Assembly: GCF_030272615.1 (NCBI RefSeq)
Contig: NC_081415.1
Location: forward strand, 109,884,406-109,948,405
Source of the DNA: Cryptomeria japonica
Taxonomy: Eukaryota > Streptophyta > Pinopsida > Cupressales > Cupressaceae
Direction: 5' to 3'
Length of the DNA stretch: 64,000 nucleotides
Shown piece by piece: positions 1 to 10,019 of this stretch (positions within the stretch are counted from its first letter, which is position 1; each line of letters begins with the position of its first letter). A model generated the notes under the pieces. That model was given only the letters and a program-made list of their open reading frames with translations. It made no database searches and was not told the origin of the DNA. Made by a program: the position numbers and the translations under genes.

Positions 1-971
1 TCTTTGTTTCTCCTATACTTATTCTTGTTATGATAATCATGGTTAGGCCTAAAAGATCTTCTAGCTTTCTTTTCAAATCTTGAATTCCTTTCAGGACATC
101 TAAAAGCAAAATGACCTATCTTATTACATGCAAAACATTTAAAAGGTGATTTTCCTTCATACTTACTTCTTGTAGGACCTTTAGGTACTCTTCTAGCAAA
201 TAGGGCTTCAAGTTGCTCAAAATCATCATCTTCTTTCTTCATTTCCTCCATTTCCTTTGCATATAAATCTTTCCAATCACTCTTGCCGGTTGATGATGTA
301 GATGTGTGAAAAGCAGATTCAATCTTTCTAGCTCCTTGAGGACAAAATTCTTCAAGCTCAAAAGAAGATAATTTTCCAACCAAAGTATCCATGTTAACAT
401 AAATGTTAGCCATTGTTCTCAGCTCATTAATTGCAGTAGCCTTGATCTTGTAAGCCAGTGGTAAAGCTCTCAATACTTTATAAACAATCTCATCTTCGCT
501 TAGAGATCCACCACAACATTGAATTCCCATAACAATTTCATTAACTCTTTCCATAAAAGAAGTAATCCTTTCATCTTCTTCCATCTCCAGGTTTTCATAC
601 CTTACCCGATAACCCTCAAGTTTAGCATTTTTAACAGTAGGGTCACCTTTATTCAGAGCCTCCAACTTATCCCATATAGACTTCATAGATGATTGGTTAG
701 TTGATCCCATAATTTATTGATCAGAAAGTGCACTCAAGAGTGCTTCTCTAGCTCTATAATCATTCTCAATGTCCTTATCCAAGGTTTTTGGAGGAGGATT
801 GCTAGATGCCGGATTATGAGGAGTATAGCCTTTCTCCATCACCTCCCAAATCTCTTTCCCAATACATCTCAAATGAGTCTCCATCTGAATCTTTCATACC
901 CTATAATTTTTTGAATCAAGCTTAGGGGTTTCTCTCCGGAAAACAGATGCAGTTGAACTATATTATGCCAT
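1..971 (-). pseudogene. Ty1/copia gag (UBN2-type) with CCHC knuckle, 3' end outside window
   Basis: Retrotransposon capsid/nucleocapsid protein, the structural protein that packages element RNA. Read on the minus strand from an ATG at 971-969, a single frame shows the usual copia gag order: an N-terminal LDSKNYRV..KIQMETHLRC segment, a helical UBN2-like core (REALLSALS, then YENLEMEEDERITSFMERVNEI), and a zinc knuckle CFACNKIGHFAFRC at about 144-103. Stops interrupt the frame near the start (third codon), at a Trp position (V*KIQME) and before MGSTNQSS, so it is dead. Protease and pol would lie to the left of the window. The matching 5' LTR is immediately to the right. Family assignment is secure; the exact lineage is not. 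Confidence 0.85.
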
Positions 972-972
972 A

Positions 973-985
973 GGATCTGATGAAT
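973..985 (-). promoter_or_regulatory. degenerate primer binding site
   Basis: Read on the minus strand, the bases between the LTR edge and the gag ATG resemble the initiator-Met tRNA site TGGTATCAGAGCC, with two bases lost and one changed (…TTCATCAGATCC). The position between LTR and gag supports this reading. Confidence 0.5.
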
Positions 986-2115
986 ACTAAGAGGGGGGGG
1001 GTTAATTATTATGCCAAAAATTACTGTAAGCAAACTCCTAAACAGTTTAGCAGATAATCAGTGAATCGGATTCACTAATAAACTGGATAAGATAAATGCA
1101 AACCAAATAGCAAACACAACATTCACCCACAAAAGCACAATCACCAGAACACGATATATTTGACGTGGAAACCCAAATGGGAAAAACCACGTTGAGCAAA
1201 AACTCACAAGTAACTATCTACAAAATAGTAACCGATTGGTTAAGGTCATACAATGTTCTTCACCAGAACAAATCCTGTTAGGAATCTAGATCTTTGTTAG
1301 GAGATAAGTCCTGTTAAAGACTACCCGTTAGAGGATTTTAAGATCCATAGTTGTGAACCACCTTGTTAGAGGATTTACAAAGGCTTTGCTGAGCCTACCC
1401 GGTTAAGGGCTTCAGACTTGTCGAAGTTGTGAGTAATCAACAAGTGAATGATCTAGATAATAGCACAATATGCTTAATTAGATCCTTAACAAATCCTTGT
1501 TAATGCATTTCAACATTACTTCAGTCTTCTATATCTGCACACTCTATCTCTTCACATAGACCTAACCTTCTCTTCACTGATCACACATAATAACGTTTTC
1601 TTCTCTATCACATATACAAAACCTAGACATGATGTCCTTATAAAGGAATCTGATTTCATGTCGGTCCAATAAGATTAGACTACAAGTTCCTAGGTACAGT
1701 GCACCTAGACATATTTGGTAACACGACACAAAAACACCGCCAAAGTGTCGGTGGATGATAACTCATCACACATTACAATAATACCGATTGGTAACTCATC
1801 ACAGATATATATCGGTTAATACAATATACCGATTACCGATTGTAAAAAATGAAGACTGGAATATCATAGTGTTCTGATAAAAAACAAATGACTACCACTC
1901 GGGTCCTTCGTTTCACTTGAGATCCTCATACCGCTGAGGTCTTCAGTCAATCTATGATCGGTCAACCATCTTATGCAAAATACTGATAGTCTAAAGACTA
2001 CACATTCAATGACATACAATACCGGTTGGAATAAATACCGGTTGAGCATAACTCATACATCAAGTAAGTGTGTGTCCATCAATGACAATCAAAAACATCA
2101 TAAAAAATACCAACA
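984..2115 (-). repeat. copia 5' LTR (minus orientation) of the gag-bearing element
   Basis: About 1.13 kb. On the minus strand it starts TGTTGGTATTTTTTATGATG at 2115 and ends in a C/T run (GGGGGGGG at 993-1000 on plus) next to the degenerate PBS. It carries the block ACGTGGAAACCCAAATGGG (1163-1181 on plus), which recurs inverted in the other copia LTRs of this window. No second copy is present, because the element runs off the left edge. The left boundary is uncertain by a few bases. Confidence 0.7.
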
Positions 2116-2156
2116 TGATCTTCCTCAAGTGGTTAAGCTTCTGTAGAGAGAACCAA

Positions 2157-2168
2157 GATCTAATACCA
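2157..2168 (-). promoter_or_regulatory. primer binding site of a second minus-strand copia element
   Basis: GATCTAATACCA on plus is the complement of the initiator-Met PBS TGGTATCAGAGC with two changes. It sits two bases from the LTR that starts at 2171. Only 53 bases of this element's interior remain before the neighbouring LTR (984-2115) begins, so the left-hand element probably inserted just inside this one. Confidence 0.65.
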
Positions 2169-2170
2169 AT

Positions 2171-3297
2171 TGTTAGGATAACTGGTGGACAATTGAGAGC
2201 GGGGGGGAATCAATTGTCAACAGATTATAAAACTTTAAGAACACAAAACCTTTTACCGGAATGCATAAACCAAATACTGGAATAGCAGATATAACAATTA
2301 AGCACAAACATAAATCACACAACAATTACCAACCATCCATAACACATAACACCATGATTTGTATGTGGAAAACTCAGTAAAGGGAAAAATACGGTGGGAA
2401 GCCTACCCACAACCTAGAGCACACTGCTCATCACAAAAGGAGCCTCACTGACTACAAAATAAATCCAGACTACAATCCGGAAAGATGAATGAACTGTAAG
2501 AATAACATCTCCTATGCCTGAGTACAATTTCGGTTAAGCTCAATACCAGAGGTCTTAAACCTCTTCCACAAACCCAATTCGATCACCTATGATCAACCAA
2601 AACCTCTGCATATGATTACTACTTTATTCGCACACATATAATCCCATAACCTTGACCTACTCCACGATCTACAAAGAGATCTTACATCATATTTATACCA
2701 ACTTGGGACCTAAACAATTAGGTCGGCCACCTAAAAGATAATACAATAAATCCATTACATAATCCCACAAACCAATGATAAACCAAGTCAGCCTAAGATC
2801 GAAACAACATAAACCAAACAATAAATCCAACCAGTGACGCATCAGGAGCATCAACCAACACGTTACATAAACCAGTCCATAACCTAGCAGAATAATACCA
2901 GACCCAAAATAGGTTGCCATAAGCCAAATGAAATACCATGAACAACTGGAACATGAACATGATAACCATCAGCATCTTGATAACCTTCTAGAAGCCACAC
3001 CAATACCACTTATCGGATTCATCAAAAGATCTTCATCAAATCTTTGCCGGTAAAACCCTTACCAGTAACCAAAAGGCTTACTAGAACAAATGATAGCATC
3101 CAAATCACAAAATCCCAAACAAACTGAATGTGATACACATCAGGAACACATGAATAACCAATCCAAACCAATTCCAACAGTCGAACCAAAATCGGAGACA
3201 AATCTCTAGATCAAGATGATAATCCAACCACTCTATCCGAAGCTGGTAGACAACAAAACAACTAGCATTGACATCAATGACAAACATCAATGCAACA
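2171..3297 (-). repeat. copia LTR, minus orientation
   Basis: About 1.13 kb, TGTTAGG at the left edge and GCAACA at the right edge, with a PBS remnant adjacent on the left. It is therefore the 5' LTR of a minus-strand element. It includes the TGTGGAAAACTCAGTAAAGGG block (about 2360) seen in related copia LTRs. Several short frames across it are chance and were not called. No partner LTR is visible in the window. Confidence 0.65.
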
Positions 3298-4858
3298 CAT
3301 AATCAATTCCTCCTAATTGCCAGTAGTACTCCCTTACAATTTTGTCCTCATTTGGTCCCTCACCTTGGCATTCATCCTCGAGGCTTGATTGGAGCCCTGA
3401 TTCTGCTCACACCAAACTTATTATTTTTAGTATGTGCACTTTCTCCCCTAAAAAACTAAGTCCCTGATTGGTTAGGACTAGAGCACCCACGCCTTGGTCT
3501 TCCCAATTAGGTCCCGTTTTGGGGCCTCTCAGTGGTAACTTAAAATGTGCGGGAACTTGGATCATGTGTCAGCTCATGTTGGAAAATTAATTTATTTTTT
3601 GACCAAGCATGTATAAAAGGAGGTCTACCCATCATTTTGAGGCTAAAAATCATCCAATCAATCAATTCAAGCAATGAAACATTCAAATTCAAGTGAGAAA
3701 GCAATCAGTCTCCTTTCAAGCATTAGAGAAGAAGTGAAGTCAAGATTCAAGTATTGGAGATGGCATTCATGTTCTATGTTTTATGAAGACTACATAAAAC
3801 CCTAATTCCTTGTGAAGACAAACAAAACTTCATAAAAAGGTATATCATTAGTGTTTCGGTCATTTTCAACATTTCCCTCAACAAGAAATCATTTCCATTA
3901 CAATACTTCATTTACATTTCAATTCTATTTCATGGTTAATTTCAAAATTGAGGTTTGACCTAAGGCAAACCCCTATTCCCAACCACTTCCCCTTCTCTAC
4001 TGTGTGTGGTAATAGGTACAAAGCTACAATTTTTAGAAACAACATTATTAATAGAGACGAACAAGTTCCCTTTTGGATGGCAAAAATTTTGAAGGACCAG
4101 AGTGACAAGCATTCTAGTCCCAACAAATCAGAATGATATTTTGGGAATAGATTTGAACACACATATTGCTCAGATCTAGGTTTGTAGCTCCATTTGACGA
4201 CTATAACTCACTGTTTATGCATAACTGCTTCAATTTACATACATTTACCCTAATTTCAACATCATTAATCAAATCAATTCATTTGAAGGGAAAGAAGAGG
4301 GACAATTTGATCAGAATCTAGATCTATCAAACTCTATCTTTCCCCAATGTAATGGTTTCTAAGAAAAATATTAGTGGTTTTACTACATCATTGGGTGAAA
4401 CCTTAATAATGATATTTTCACTCATTATACACTGTATCAATATATTTAGATCCTCCTTGTTCTCCTAGACCTTATCCAAATCATCAACACATTTGTAGGG
4501 AAGATGGTGCTATAATTTTTATTCATGATCTATCTTCTCACATAACATTAAGAAAAGTTGAAGCCTTAGATGACAAGAACTCTTCTTTCCAACCTACCAA
4601 ACATGACATGAATAATGATGATAGAAAGGAGAATCACCTCACAACGTATATTCCTTCTCCATCTACTCACCCCTTTCATCTTCAACTTGTCCTTACGCTA
4701 CAAATTTTGAAGGAATTCATAATGAAAGCCCTTCTCCTCCACAATTGAGAACATCTTATGAAGTTGGATATGCTATGATTTCAAAACAAGGCTATAGAGG
4801 GAAAAGACTTGGAAAACATGAACAAGAAATTAGGATACCTATAGACCAAACATGTTGT
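3298..4858 (+). mobile_element. decayed Ty3/gypsy fragment with promoter-like block and G-patch-like segment
   Basis: Contains a TATAAAAG box (3612-3619), a leader-like stretch, and a block around 3930-4020 (AGGTTTGACCTAAGGCAAACC) that recurs in diverged form at about 24785-24850. That places both regions in one retroelement lineage. Near 4751-4855 a short frame reads SYEVGYAMISKQGYRGKRLG, resembling the G-patch segment of gypsy polyproteins (compare 39560-39650). No intact frame longer than about 85 codons is present. Its right end is cut by the LARD-like and triple-LTR insertions at 4856-4859. Confidence 0.5.
3612..3619 (+). promoter_or_regulatory. TATA box of decayed LTR
   Basis: TATAAAAG, followed within about 70 bases by the kind of CA-rich leader seen after the other LTR promoters here. 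Functional status unknown. Confidence 0.4.
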
Positions 4859-5925
4859 TGTAGACACCTAAAAATGTCTCATTAATCGCACACTAATTAT
4901 TCGTCTTATTAAATAAGTAATTCTTTAATTCTTTAATGAATCTAATTAATCTTATTTCGTCTTAATTAATTCAATCATCACCTTTCACATTGCTAATTAT
5001 TCAATTTACAATTCATCATCATTCAACCCTTTCTCAAATATTAATTATTTAATTAATTACAATTTATTTCACTAATTAAAGTCTTTATTATTTAATTAAT
5101 CCCATTTCTAATGATTAAATAATTTCATTTAAATTATTTAATTTATTAATTCATTCTTCAAATCCCCAAATTTGAATTTCACTAAATTTCATTTCTTCCA
5201 AATTCGCATTTCACCAAATTTCAATTTCATCAAATTTCAAGTGAATGTGCATTTCAATATCCTCATTCGAAAATCAAAATTCAAATTCAAATTAAAATGA
5301 AAATGAATTTCAATTCAAAAGTTCTACAACACATGTTGAAAATCATGACTGATCAATCAAATTAGTTAACTAACTAGTTAACTCAGTTAACTCTCCAATC
5401 TCCCCTTTTTCACTCTAAATCGCCTTTTTATAACAAACCAATATATCTAGTCTTCTCTCAATCAATTCAGTTAGCTAGCCAATCTATTTAGTTGACTAAT
5501 CAATCAATTGAGTTATCTTTCCAATCAATCCACTTAACAAATCAATCAAAATGAGTTGACTGATCAATCAAATCAGTTCAACTATCAATCAACACTTCAA
5601 TTCTATTTCTCACCCAATCTGTCTCAAAATCTATAAATCCAACCCATTTCTCCTTAGTTTTCCTTAATCTTGATCTTTGAAATTATTGTGCCATCTTTAT
5701 GCAGGAATCCTAGAGCGATATCTAAGAGCCACACAACACAATATTGGAGAAGAGCAATGGAAGCTTTGTTTTGGATCAATCAAGGGAGTTTTAATTATAT
5801 TCTTTTATGTTCAATTGATTTGATTCGATTTCATTGTTATTTAGGGACTAGTTTAATTGGATTAGAGTATTTGTGATTTACACTCTTAAATCTAATTAAG
5901 TATGGCCGATTTTACCTTCAAAACA
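4859..5925 (+). repeat. gypsy LTR copy 1
   Basis: 1067 bp, TGTAGACACC…AAAACA. Extremely AT-rich with many AATTAAT blocks. TATAAAT box at 5632-5638. Followed after two bases by the PBS. Closest in structure to LTR3 (26226-27302). Confidence 0.9.
5632..5638 (+). promoter_or_regulatory. TATA box of LTR1
   Basis: TATAAAT, conserved at the same place in LTR3 (27008-27014). Confidence 0.5.
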
Positions 5926-5927
5926 AA

Positions 5928-5945
5928 TGGTGAACCCAACGTGAA
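5928..5945 (+). promoter_or_regulatory. primer binding site
   Basis: TGGTGAACCCAACGTGAA, two bases after the LTR. The same site with small changes follows LTR2 (9255-9272) and the gypsy LTR ending at 34106, so three copies agree. I cannot name the priming tRNA with confidence. Confidence 0.75.
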
Positions 5946-5979
5946 CTAACAACACTTTGATTCGAAAATTTTGTGTATG

Positions 5980-6650
5980 CTTGCTGGTTTCCATTTTTGC
6001 CAGGTTTACATTTTTGATAGGGTTTCATTTTTGAAAAGTTTCCATTTTTGGTAGGTTTTCATTTTTGGTAGGTTTCCATTTCTGGTAGGTTTCCATTTTT
6101 GGCAAGTTTTCATTTTTGGCAGGTTTCCATTTTTGGTAGGTTTTCATTTTTGGAAAGTGTCCATTTTTTTGCAGGTTTCCATTTTTGAAAATTTTTCGTT
6201 TCTGATAGGTTTCTATTTTTGGAAACTTTCATTTTTTGGGAAAATTTCCATTTTTGGAAAGTTTCTATTTTTGGAAAGTTTCCATATTTGGTAGGTTTTT
6301 TTGTTTTTGAAAAGTTTTCATTTTTTGGTAGGTTTTCGTTTTTAGAAACTTTCCATTTTTGGCAAGTTTCCCTTTTGGCATGTTTCCATTTTTGGCAGGT
6401 TTATATTTTTGGAAAATTTTTCATTTTTGGCAGGTTTATGTTTTTTGTAAGTTTCCATTTTTGGGAAGTTTTTGTTTTTGGAAGGTTTCTATTTTTGGAA
6501 ACTTTCTATTTTTGACAGGTTTCTATTTTTAGTAGGTTTCCATTTTTGGTAGGTTTAAGTTTTTGGCAGGTTTCCAGATCTGGCAGATTTCTATTTTTGG
6601 TAGGTTACCATTTTTAGTAAGTTACCATTTTTAGTAAGTTTCTATTTTTA
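5980..6650 (+). repeat. short tandem/interspersed repeat array in gypsy leader
   Basis: Roughly 30 irregular copies of a 17-23 base unit around GGTTTCCATTTTTGG, with spacers such as TAG or CAA. The array follows the PBS and is repeated after LTR2 (9300-9580). An open frame of 98 codons (6219-6515) is only a by-product of the repeat. Role unknown. Confidence 0.85.
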
Positions 6651-6654
6651 GCCC

Positions 6655-7569
6655 CATGCAAACACGTGTCTGTGCACAATCATATCGTGGATCACTCTGC
6701 CCCATCCAACTAGGAATCCACGAGTTCTCTCGTCAAGTATCTGAGGACCTACTACTATGTTGCCTAACACTATTGTGAGATCATCATAATCCATGTGCTC
6801 CCATGGTATCTCGTAGCAACCCCTCATATGAAGGTCTTGCTATGTACACTCCCATAGATCACACAATTCAATGATACCTAGTCTACGCCCATATACAACC
6901 CTAGCACCATGGATTAGACTATGCAAAATACTTCAGGCATCCTCTAATGTGATCGATGCTTAGTAGTAGGTAAATGGAACGAGCAAGTCTCAGAATGCCA
7001 ACGCTCGACCAAAGTAGTGATCATGGCCCTGTTGGCCGTAATCTCAGGCAAGTGTAAAACATGATATAACCCAACCTGCCTAAGCAAGGCAATATCCTCG
7101 ACAACCAACTCACCTCGAAGATCGAGACCATCAGGCCTCGTTTGTTTGCAAATCAGCACACTGAGATTCTCCTGCAAGTGGAAAACAAAAGAAAAGTCAG
7201 ATACCACGTTCGCATAAAAAATTGCAACCAATACATGTTAAAAATTTATCATTTTCAGCGAATGCAAATCGGTTATATCAATTGTGTAGCATTAAGGGCA
7301 ATTGCGATTCAGTTATACCAAATGTGCATCAATACGAACGGTTGCAGTACACTTAATCAAATGCGAACTATTTAAGGCTAATGCACATAAATCGAACAAT
7401 GAATGCGAATTAAATAAAAAAAAATGCTCTAACAAAAATTTGAAAATTGGACAAAAACAGGAAAAAATGAGCAAAACTCTCGAAATCGTACCATGCCTCC
7501 AGTGCCGGGTGGTCTCTGGTATGAATGCACTCGATTTGACAGGTGTTGTCATGCTTTGTAGCCGGCCAT
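6655..7569 (-). pseudogene. antisense plant mobile domain (PMD) gene, two exons, truncated
   Basis: PMD (aminotransferase-like) proteins are plant proteins, some acting in silencing and development; retrotransposon copies are known. Exon 1 runs 7569-7492 (26 codons, one TGA), the intron 7491-7172, and exon 2 7171-6655. Exon 2 reads ENLSVLICKQTRPDG, then LVERWHSETCSFHLP, ITLEDA, and VGWGRVIHD…FAWG. These match in order the PMD gene at 46696-49441 (ALAERWHSETCTFHL, MTLEEVWRIL, VGWGQVIEM…FAWG). Three stops break exon 2, and the coding stops at FAWG where the repeat array begins, so the C-terminal half is deleted. It lies opposite to the element's own transcription direction. No pol genes are present in this unit. 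Confidence 0.75.
7172..7491 (-). other. predicted intron of antisense PMD gene
   Basis: Donor G|GTACGA and acceptor TTTTCCACTTGCAG|GAG on the minus strand, phase 0. The acceptor has a good pyrimidine tract. An intron at the same codon position exists in the PMD copy at 48697-49366. Confidence 0.6.
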
Positions 7570-7931
7570 GATGCTCAAAAAGACACAAGAAAGCTCAAAA
7601 CTCAAAGAAAACTCATTGAACTCAAAAGAATACAATGAGTAAATGAGATGGTAAATTTTCTATTTATAGCTCAAAATTAAGGTTTTTACCACTCTGACGG
7701 TCATGGACCCTGTGAACTTCAATGCACTTTTAGACCAGCCAAACAAACTCGAAATCGCGTGAAACTTGACACGATTGCTCACTAGCATGATATCGTTAAA
7801 TTGGTCTCAGTTCCATAATTTTTTCGTCCAATTTTCTGAGGGGACATATTTACACCCTAAGTGTCATCGAGACAATACTAGCACAAAAAAAATTTATTTT
7901 CTTTGAAACAACATCGTTTCGACATTGTATC

Positions 7932-7944
7932 AAAAAGGGGCAAA
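7932..7944 (+). promoter_or_regulatory. polypurine tract before LTR2
   Basis: AAAAAGGGGCAAA directly upstream of TGTAGACACC. Equivalent tracts precede LTR3 (26213-26225) and the gypsy LTR at 49854. Confidence 0.8.
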
Positions 7945-8174
7945 TGTAGACACCTAAAATTGTCTCGTCATTCATGTACTAATTAATCGTACTATTAGTT
8001 AAATAATTATTTAATTAAGCTAATTTAATCTTATTTCTTCTGAACTGATTCAATCCTCACCTTCCACATTGCTAATTATTCAATTTCTATCTTCTTCATC
8101 AATTAATCATTTAACCTTTCTTAAATATTAATTATTTAATTAATTGTGATTTATTCCTTAATTAAATAATCTTT

Positions 8175-8747
8175 TAAGGTGGATAATATTTTAAGGTGGA
8201 TCATTTAACAACGTTATTCATAAGGTCTGAAATCCTAAAGTGACTGATTTGATTGAGTCGGTGGTCATTAGCGATTCTTCTCCAACCTGAACAATCTGTA
8301 ATCCCGCCCTGTTGGAACCCCTTTATTCCCCTTCGATCTGAACGAAGAACGGATAAGTTCCAAGTCAGCCTGAACTCCGAGTCGGGGGAGAACCTACAGA
8401 AAAGTGGAATGTGCATTCCTACTTGCCAAAGAAGAATCTATCGGCTTGAGTGATCTGTGTCCTTGATTGCGCCCTCCCGATAAAGTATCCTATCGGCTTA
8501 CTACCACCAGCTAAAGTGACAAAGCCCTCGGCCACCAAAGAATCCTGTCTGTGTTTTCCAGCATCAGTGAATTGCATTCACACACCTCCGGCCATAGGAG
8601 AGCAAGGAGAGAAAGCAAGCAAACTTTCCCATTCACATACCTCCAGAAAGAGAGAGAAGTCAAGTCACCTCATCCCCTTGCCTTTCCCATTCCTATTGGA
8701 GGAAAGCATCGACCAGAAACATCTTGGGGGAAGTGAAATCCAGAACG
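8175..8747. other. 573-bp inserted segment of unknown origin with 17-bp flanking duplication
   Basis: The segment is flanked by perfect copies of TTAATTAAATAATCTTT (8158-8174 and 8748-8764), and LTR1 and LTR3 lack it. Its composition is visibly more GC-rich than the surrounding LTR (blocks such as CCTCCGGCCATAGG). A 101-codon frame (8450-8755, plus) and several shorter ones cross it, but I recognise no protein. A 17-bp duplication suits target-primed (LINE/SINE-like) insertion or break repair with filler DNA. An organellar fragment is also possible. No poly(A) end is visible. Confidence 0.6.
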
Positions 8748-8989
8748 TTAATTAAATAATCTTTATTATTTAATTAATCCCATTTCTAATGATTAAATAA
8801 TTTCATTTAAATTATTTAATTAATTAATTTATTCTTCCAATTCCACAAATTCAAATTTCAACTAATTTCATCTAAATTCGAATTCCCAAATTTGAATTTC
8901 ATCAAATTTCAACTAAATGTGCATTTCAATTTCATTATTCGAAAATCAAAATTCAAATTCAAATGAAAATGAAAATGAAGAGCAATTAG

Positions 8990-9095
8990 ATCGTGATTAA
9001 GGAAAATTGAGGAGAAATGGGTTGAATTTATAGATTTTGAGACAGATTGGGTGAGAAATAGAATTGAAGTGTTGATTGACAGTTAAACTGATTTT
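8990..9095 (-). repeat. inverted internal segment of LTR2
   Basis: Reads as the reverse complement of LTR1 about 5570-5680: GGAGAAATGGGTTGAATTTA here corresponds to TAAATCCAACCCATTTCTCC there. It includes the TATA region, so the LTR2 promoter is turned round. Confidence 0.75.
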
Positions 9096-9254
9096 TAATT
9101 ATATTCTTTACCGAGTTTTAATTATATTCTTTTATGTTCAATTGATTTGATTCTATTTCATTGTTATTTAGGGACTAGTTTAATTGGATTAGAGTATTTT
9201 TGATTTACTCTCTTAAATCTGATTAAGTATGGCCGATTTTACCCTGAAAACAAA

Positions 9255-9272
9255 GGGTGAACCTGACGTGAA
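9255..9272 (+). promoter_or_regulatory. primer binding site after LTR2
   Basis: GGGTGAACCTGACGTGAA, the same site as 5928-5945 with three changes, directly after the LTR2 end. It shows that LTR2 also serves as the left LTR of the second internal region. Confidence 0.7.
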
Positions 9273-9299
9273 CTAGCAACACTTTGATTCAAAAATTTT

Positions 9300-9580
9300 G
9301 TGTATTCCTGTAGGTTTCCATTTTTGGTAGGTTTATGTTTTTGGGAAGTTTCCATTTTTGGTAGGTTTCTATTTTTGGCAAGTTTCCATTTTTGGAAGTT
9401 TCCATTTTGACAGGTTTCTATATTTGGAATGTTTTTGGTTTTGGAAGGTTTCCATTTTTGGTAGGTTTTATTTGTTGGCAACTTTCTAGATCTGGCAGGT
9501 TTCTATTCTTGGCAGGTTACCATTTTTAGTAAGTTACCATTTTAGCAGGTTTCTATTTTTAGCAGGTTTCTCTATTTTAA
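9300..9580 (+). repeat. second copy of the GGTTTCCATTTTTGG array
   Basis: About a dozen units of the same irregular repeat as 5980-6650, in the same position after a PBS. A minus-strand frame of 80 codons here is a by-product. Confidence 0.85.
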
Positions 9581-10019
9581 AAAATAAAAAAAATTGATGT
9601 TGTAATTTTGATTTCTACTACTAGCTGTCTATGTCCAACATATGGTGGGAAGAATAGAGAAGAACTGATCGATCAAAGAGTTACATGAGATTACTAACAT
9701 GTGTGAATGCAAGGTTTGTTTTTTATTAAGGCAAAAACAAGTTTTGAAGGGACCCGAAACCCTTTACAAAGAAGTTACATATGATATATCATTAAAGCCC
9801 CTCAAAACATAGTAGAGCAAAAGGATAATAGGAGTGACATGAAAATAAGACAATCAGAGAAACACACAGCCCAACATCAACAAAAAGCCAGCAAAAAGAC
9901 AACAGAGGAACAAAGTAGCACCAGCAAAAGGGACAACACTAACCCAGGTTCTATAAAGTTTCAACAACTTCAACTTCTAGCTAGTTCATCTTCTAGGCCG
10001 TCTCCTTCAACTCCAGGAT

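Larger units (their letters stand above)
7945..9252 (+). repeat. gypsy LTR copy 2, rearranged
   Basis: 1308 bp. It shares both ends with LTR1 and LTR3, but it has gained a 573-bp foreign segment (8175-8747), lost the part corresponding to about 5310-5560 of LTR1, and carries an inverted piece (about 8990-9095). The phrase TTTTAATTATATTCTTT occurs twice at about 9094-9140, while LTR1 has one copy. Confidence 0.85.

Noticed and set aside
1864-3290. Short minus-strand frames of 60-75 codons
   Set aside because: They lie inside LTRs and show no motif or codon structure.
6219-6515. 98-codon plus-strand frame rich in FHFW/FGKF
   Set aside because: It is the translation of the GGTTTCCATTTTTGG repeat array; no protein signal beyond the repeat.
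5980-6650. CRISPR-like spaced repeats
   Set aside because: Units are irregular, spacers are 2-8 bases, the sequence is eukaryotic, and the array is part of an LTR element leader.
8175-8747. Calling the insert a mitochondrial or plastid fragment
   Set aside because: The composition suggests it might be, but I recognise no organellar gene and cannot search; left as unknown origin.
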